Made by a program: the position numbers and the translations under genes. DNA of 7,905 nt from CAZIPN01 sp964541225 (lineage in GTDB: Bacteria > Actinomycetota > Coriobacteriia > Anaerosomatales > JAAXUF01), in the NCBI GenBank assembly GCA_964541225.1, contig CAZIPN010000048.1:1-7905 (forward strand), written 5' to 3'. This document shows, piece by piece, positions 6,359 through 7,905 of this stretch; the first letter of the stretch is position 1; the number at the start of each line of letters is the position of its first letter. The notes under the pieces were generated by a model. The model saw only the letters and a program-made list of their open reading frames with translations. It had not been told where the DNA came from and did not search any database.

Positions 6359-7174
6359 CTAGACGTGCCAGAACATCGTGGTGATAGTGACGTCGGTCTG
6401 GTGGGCTATGAGGCCCTTCCTGTCGGCGATGGAACACAGGTATTCGTCGACCAGCGCGATTGCGGCATCGTCGAGTTCGTGGTGAGTGCGAATGCGATTC
6501 AGGTAGAACTCCCGCACCTTGGCAACAGGCCGCCTGTTGTCCCAGACGGTATCCCGGTACTCCAGCTGCGGCCTGAGTCCCTGCGCCCACAGCAAGCTGA
6601 AGCCGTAGGCGACGTCCGCGCCGCCATCAGCGGGATGCTTCTCAATGTCGAGGATTGCGTCGAGGTTACGGGCGATCGGGTCCACGCGACGTGTGGGTTT
6701 GGACAGCACACACCAGCCACGACTTGCACGAGCGAGCTTCTCGAAGGTGTCCGGGCCGTCGATGGCAGGCGTCATGTGCGCGAACACGAGGTCGAATCGC
6801 TGAGCCATGCCCTGCGAGTCAAGGTCTACGTCACGCCAATCGCCCGTGATGAAGCAGCAGTTCCTTCGACTGAGCGCCTCTGCGCGTGCCCGCGCGTGGG
6901 CGGTCATTGCCGAGGAGATGTCGATACCTGTAGTCGAATTCACCCGGTCGGCAATCGCAAGCGAGTACGTGCCCGCGCCACAGGCTACGTCAAGCACGTC
7001 TGCGTCGGATGACAGCATGTCGTGACGCTCGAAGATACCAAGAAGATGATCGTCTTCGAACGATGGGACTTCGTGGTCGTTGAAGTCGTCAGCCATCGAA
7101 TCCCACATCGCGACGGCGGCGTCACGATTGGTGGCTCGCGGTCGCCACAACGAGCGAATGAGAGTGGAGTCCAT
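6359..7174 (-). CDS. Class I SAM-dependent methyltransferase
   Basis: This cytoplasmic protein of 271 residues has a Rossmann-type methyltransferase core. Motif I is VLDVACGAGTYSLAIA (60-75), the acidic end of strand 2 is GIDIS (83-87), GDWRDVDLD (111-119) matches the adenine-contacting region, and FDLVFAHMTPAI (127-138) is strand 4 with the post-motif loop. The C-terminal third (about 160-271) is less typical and may bind the substrate, which I cannot identify. The start ATG 7174 follows AGGAGG (7181-7186) with six bases between, so longer upstream frames are not used. The gene has its own upstream region with the same 7-13-7 inverted repeat as the FmdE/importer operon. This suggests a shared regulator and a role in the same metal or cofactor process, for example methylating a chelator or a cofactor intermediate; that role is inference. 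Confidence 0.9.
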   Translation of the reverse strand: MDSTLIRSLWRPRATNRDAAVAMWDSMADDFNDHEVPSFEDDHLLGIFERHDMLSSDADVLDVACGAGTYSLAIADRVNSTTGIDISSAMTAHARARAEALSRRNCCFITGDWRDVDLDSQGMAQRFDLVFAHMTPAIDGPDTFEKLARASRGWCVLSKPTRRVDPIARNLDAILDIEKHPADGGADVAYGFSLLWAQGLRPQLEYRDTVWDNRRPVAKVREFYLNRIRTHHELDDAAIALVDEYLCSIADRKGLIAHQTDVTITTMFWHV

Positions 7175-7180
7175 CTCGCG

Positions 7181-7186
7181 CCTCCT
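7181..7186 (-). promoter_or_regulatory. Shine-Dalgarno site of the methyltransferase gene
   Basis: AGGAGG on the minus strand lies six bases before ATG 7174 and fixes that start over several in-frame upstream alternatives. Confidence 0.85.
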
Positions 7187-7200
7187 AGGCAGAGCAGCGT

Positions 7201-7246
7201 CCGCCGAGCGTAGCACGAGTCTAGAGGTCGTGCTACGACTCGGCGG
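7201..7246 (-). promoter_or_regulatory. Candidate operator, copy 2, within an 18-bp inverted repeat upstream of the methyltransferase
   Basis: The arm at 7201-7218 pairs with 7228-7246 over 18 base pairs, with one unpaired base (A7238) and a nine-base centre (7219-7227). Within it, GTAGCAC (7210-7216) and GTGCTAC (7230-7236) repeat exactly the half-sites and 13-base spacing found upstream of fmdE. It lies 27-72 bases before the methyltransferase start. The conserved part suggests a protein-binding site; the longer outer arms (CCGCCGAG/CTCGGCGG) could also fold as an RNA hairpin if transcribed. Confidence 0.78.
7207..7235 (-). promoter_or_regulatory. Candidate promoter of the methyltransferase gene
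   Basis: On the minus strand TACGCT (7212-7207) is a plausible -10 and TAGCAC (7235-7230) lies 17 bases upstream, the same arrangement as at fmdE. The operator would cover both hexamers. The -35 is weak, so this promoter is a suggestion resting largely on the parallel with the fmdE site. Confidence 0.42.
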
Positions 7247-7399
7247 GATCGTCTTGGGTGTTTGAGCATCGATCCGCATGCCACGGCAGTTGAGGTTCGG
7301 AGGTTCGGCGCCTGACCCGTACGCGGGCGCGTCCGTTCCCGCTGGGGTGGCCGACGATGACGACGGCGACGAGGCGACTGGCCGATCACGGCGAGCCGC

Positions 7400-7405
7400 T
7401 ACACT
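7400..7405 (+). promoter_or_regulatory. Possible -10 element of the sufC-like gene
   Basis: TACACT in the context CGCTACACTAGGGG, about 60 bases before the start codon, is the best -10-like hexamer in this GC-rich gap. No convincing -35 lies 16-18 bases upstream. CTAC-N7-GTAG (7399-7413) overlaps it and could be a regulator site. A short hairpin GGGGC-ACGCTC-GCCCC (7426-7441) follows in the leader. Confidence 0.35.
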
Positions 7406-7465
7406 AGGGGTAGATACATCACCCCGGGGCACGCTCGCCCCGTTCATCGGCGAACTGGAGGGGAC

Positions 7466-7905
7466 ATGGCCGCAGACGCTGCGCCACTGCTCGCGATCGA
7501 GGGTCTTCGGGTGCGCATCGGCGAGCGAGAGGTGCTCAAAGGCATCGACCTGTCGATTGCCCCGGGCGAGACGCACGTGCTCCTGGGGCCCAACGGCGCG
7601 GGCAAGTCGACGCTGCTTAGCACCATCCTCGGCATGCCGGGCTACGAAGTGATCGACGGAAGCGTGACGTTTCGGGGCACGGACCTGCTGCCGCTGACCA
7701 TCGATGAGCGGGCGCGGCTGGGCATCGGCATCGCGTTCCAGCGGCCACCTGCGGTCCGCGGTGTGAAGCTGCAGCAGCTCATGGAAGTCGCCTCCGGAGG
7801 GCATCTCGACGAGCAAGGTCTCGGCGCCATTGCCGAGGAACTGGAGCTGGGCGAGATGCTTGAGCGCGATGTGAACATGGGGTTCTCGGGCGGCGAAGCC
7901 AAGCG
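7466..7905 (+). CDS. sufC: SufC-type ABC ATPase, 5' part only
   Basis: The gene starts at ATG 7466 after GGAGGGG (7457-7463) and stays open to the window end; 146 residues are visible of an expected 245-260. Walker A GPNGAGKST is at 41-49, the Q-loop segment AFQRPPAVRGVKL follows (Gln92), and the signature region reads MGFSGGEAKR (138 onward). The GFSGGE-x-KR form and the FQRP-type Q-loop are characteristic of SufC, the soluble ATPase that drives the SufB(D) scaffold in Fe-S cluster assembly, rather than of membrane transporters. A partner SufB/SmsB gene would be expected just downstream but is outside the window. It is divergent from the methyltransferase, with about 290 bases between their starts. 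Whether it belongs to a full SUF system or to a minimal SufCB-like (SMS) pair cannot be seen here. Confidence 0.88.
   Translation, partial: MAADAAPLLAIEGLRVRIGEREVLKGIDLSIAPGETHVLLGPNGAGKSTLLSTILGMPGYEVIDGSVTFRGTDLLPLTIDERARLGIGIAFQRPPAVRGVKLQQLMEVASGGHLDEQGLGAIAEELELGEMLERDVNMGFSGGEAK

Noticed and set aside
7278..7652. Plus-strand open frame of 124 codons overlapping the sufC-like start
   Set aside because: Its downstream part is the sufC region read in the wrong frame, with no ribosome site; the promoter and leader occupy its first part.
6359..7816. Methyltransferase extended upstream to a 485-residue protein
   Set aside because: The extension passes through the inverted repeat and antisense to sufC. 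AGGAGG six bases before ATG 7174 and the position of motif I fit the 271-residue form.

Overview
The window is a GC-rich bacterial segment with dense genes, short intergenic gaps and GTG/ATG starts. An exact 55-base overlap across a 100-N run marks it as a scaffolded short-read assembly, probably a metagenome bin. Gene content (a minimal IscS/IscU pair, a SufC-type ATPase, FmdE, a DsrE-family protein) suggests an anaerobe. A deep-branching Actinomycetota/Coriobacteriia-like lineage would fit, but that placement is inferred from gene style and GC only.

Left part (1-2242, + strand): the 3' end of a DsrE/DsrF-family gene, then an IscS/NifS-family gene and an IscU/NifU-type scaffold gene, packed as one operon. 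The IscS-like protein has Asp at the position of the PLP-binding lysine. This is the feature I recall for Archaeoglobus fulgidus IscS, which is inactive as a classical cysteine desulfurase. The IscU-like protein carries an extra C-terminal half that resembles a degenerate nucleotide-binding domain of thioredoxin reductase.

Middle (2243-6162, - strand): a four-gene operon reading right to left: an FmdE-family protein with a C-terminal zinc ribbon, a lipoprotein substrate-binding protein, a FecCD/BtuC-type permease and a FecE/BtuD-type ATPase. This is a class III (siderophore/cobalamin/molybdate-type) metal or metal-complex importer. The ATPase looks broken by the N run, but removing the duplicated overlap restores an intact 250-residue protein. 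The short region between the convergent operons (2243-2339) holds an 18-bp direct repeat.

Right part (6163-7905): a class I SAM-dependent methyltransferase (- strand), and, divergent from it, the 5' part of a SufC-type ATPase (+ strand) that runs off the window. The fmdE and methyltransferase upstream regions both carry the same inverted repeat, GTAGCAC-N13-GTGCTAC, at promoter-like positions. This is the strongest unexplained signal. It implies that one unknown regulator controls the methyltransferase and the FmdE/importer operon, tying them into one module.

Overall, two Fe-S assembly systems (IscSU-like and SUF-like) flank a metal-uptake module of unknown substrate; molybdate or tungstate is one reasonable hypothesis, with iron complexes and cobalamin also open.
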